6,218 nt of DNA, taken from Euryarchaeota archaeon UBA60 (GTDB lineage Archaea; Thermoplasmatota; Poseidoniia; Poseidoniales; Poseidoniaceae). Shown piece by piece: positions 6,153 to 6,218 of this stretch (positions within the stretch are counted from its first letter, which is position 1; every line of letters begins with the position of its first letter). A program made the position numbers and the translations under genes. The stretch is taken from NCBI GenBank assembly GCA_002503395.1, contig DARQ01000013.1, positions 4,278-10,495 on the forward strand. Direction: 5' to 3'. The notes below the pieces were generated by a model. It was not told the DNA's origin and searched no databases. It was given only the letters and a program-made list of their open reading frames with translations.

Positions 6153-6218
6153 TCACTCTTCTTCGCCCGAATAGATTGGAATCGAAGCGTTATCCGAATC
6201 GTTGGTGAAGGAGATGTT
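6153..6218 (-). CDS. C-terminal tail of an unidentified gene cut by the right edge
   Basis: From the right edge the minus strand is open for 21 codons and ends in TGA at 6155-6153. The tail reads ...DSDNASIPIYSGEEE. Most codons end in G or C, as in the other genes here, whereas the other two minus frames look less like coding sequence. The acidic ending is typical of the proteins in this window. It would be the gene preceding the crotonase, with a 68-base gap. Too little is present to name a product. Confidence 0.45.
   Translation of the reverse strand, partial: NISFTNDSDNASIPIYSGEEE

Overview
The window reads as a run of six co-directional minus-strand genes, so transcription goes from the right edge to the left. 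In transcription order they are: the last 21 codons of an unidentified gene (6153-6218); a crotonase-fold enoyl-CoA hydratase (5221-6084); a large protein with a zinc ribbon, a helical repeat region and about eight membrane helices (2526-5156); a smaller membrane-anchored partner that overlaps it by one base (1690-2526); a BoxB/PaaA-type diiron oxygenase component (435-1601); and the first 126 codons of an unrecognised acidic protein that runs off the left edge (1-380). The plus strand carries only antisense shadows. I found no RNA gene, mobile element, CRISPR array or convincing terminator. The longest stretch without a gene is 88 bases.

Organism: intergenic gaps are short (54-88 bases), GC is moderate, proteins are acidic, and a CxxC-x10-CxxC zinc ribbon is fused to a helical domain and a polytopic membrane domain. 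This style is familiar from marine planktonic Euryarchaeota (Poseidoniia/Marine Group II and relatives in Thermoplasmatota). The assignment is an inference from gene style only; no taxonomic marker gene lies in the window, and a marine bacterium cannot be excluded.

How the genes may work together: the diiron protein and the crotonase both act on acyl-CoA substrates. In known aerobic aromatic routes (benzoyl-CoA 'box', phenylacetyl-CoA 'paa') a diiron epoxidase is followed by crotonase-fold hydratases, lyases or isomerases, so the two genes could be steps of one CoA-thioester pathway. The expected reductase, ligase, thiolase and ring-opening genes are not visible here. Between the two enzymes sits a tightly coupled membrane pair of unknown function (876 and 278 residues). 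It is the most novel-looking part of the window: a cytoplasmic zinc ribbon and helical-repeat domain joined to an eight-helix membrane domain whose two long outside loops each carry a cysteine pair. Whether it serves the enzymes or is only a neighbour cannot be told from the sequence.
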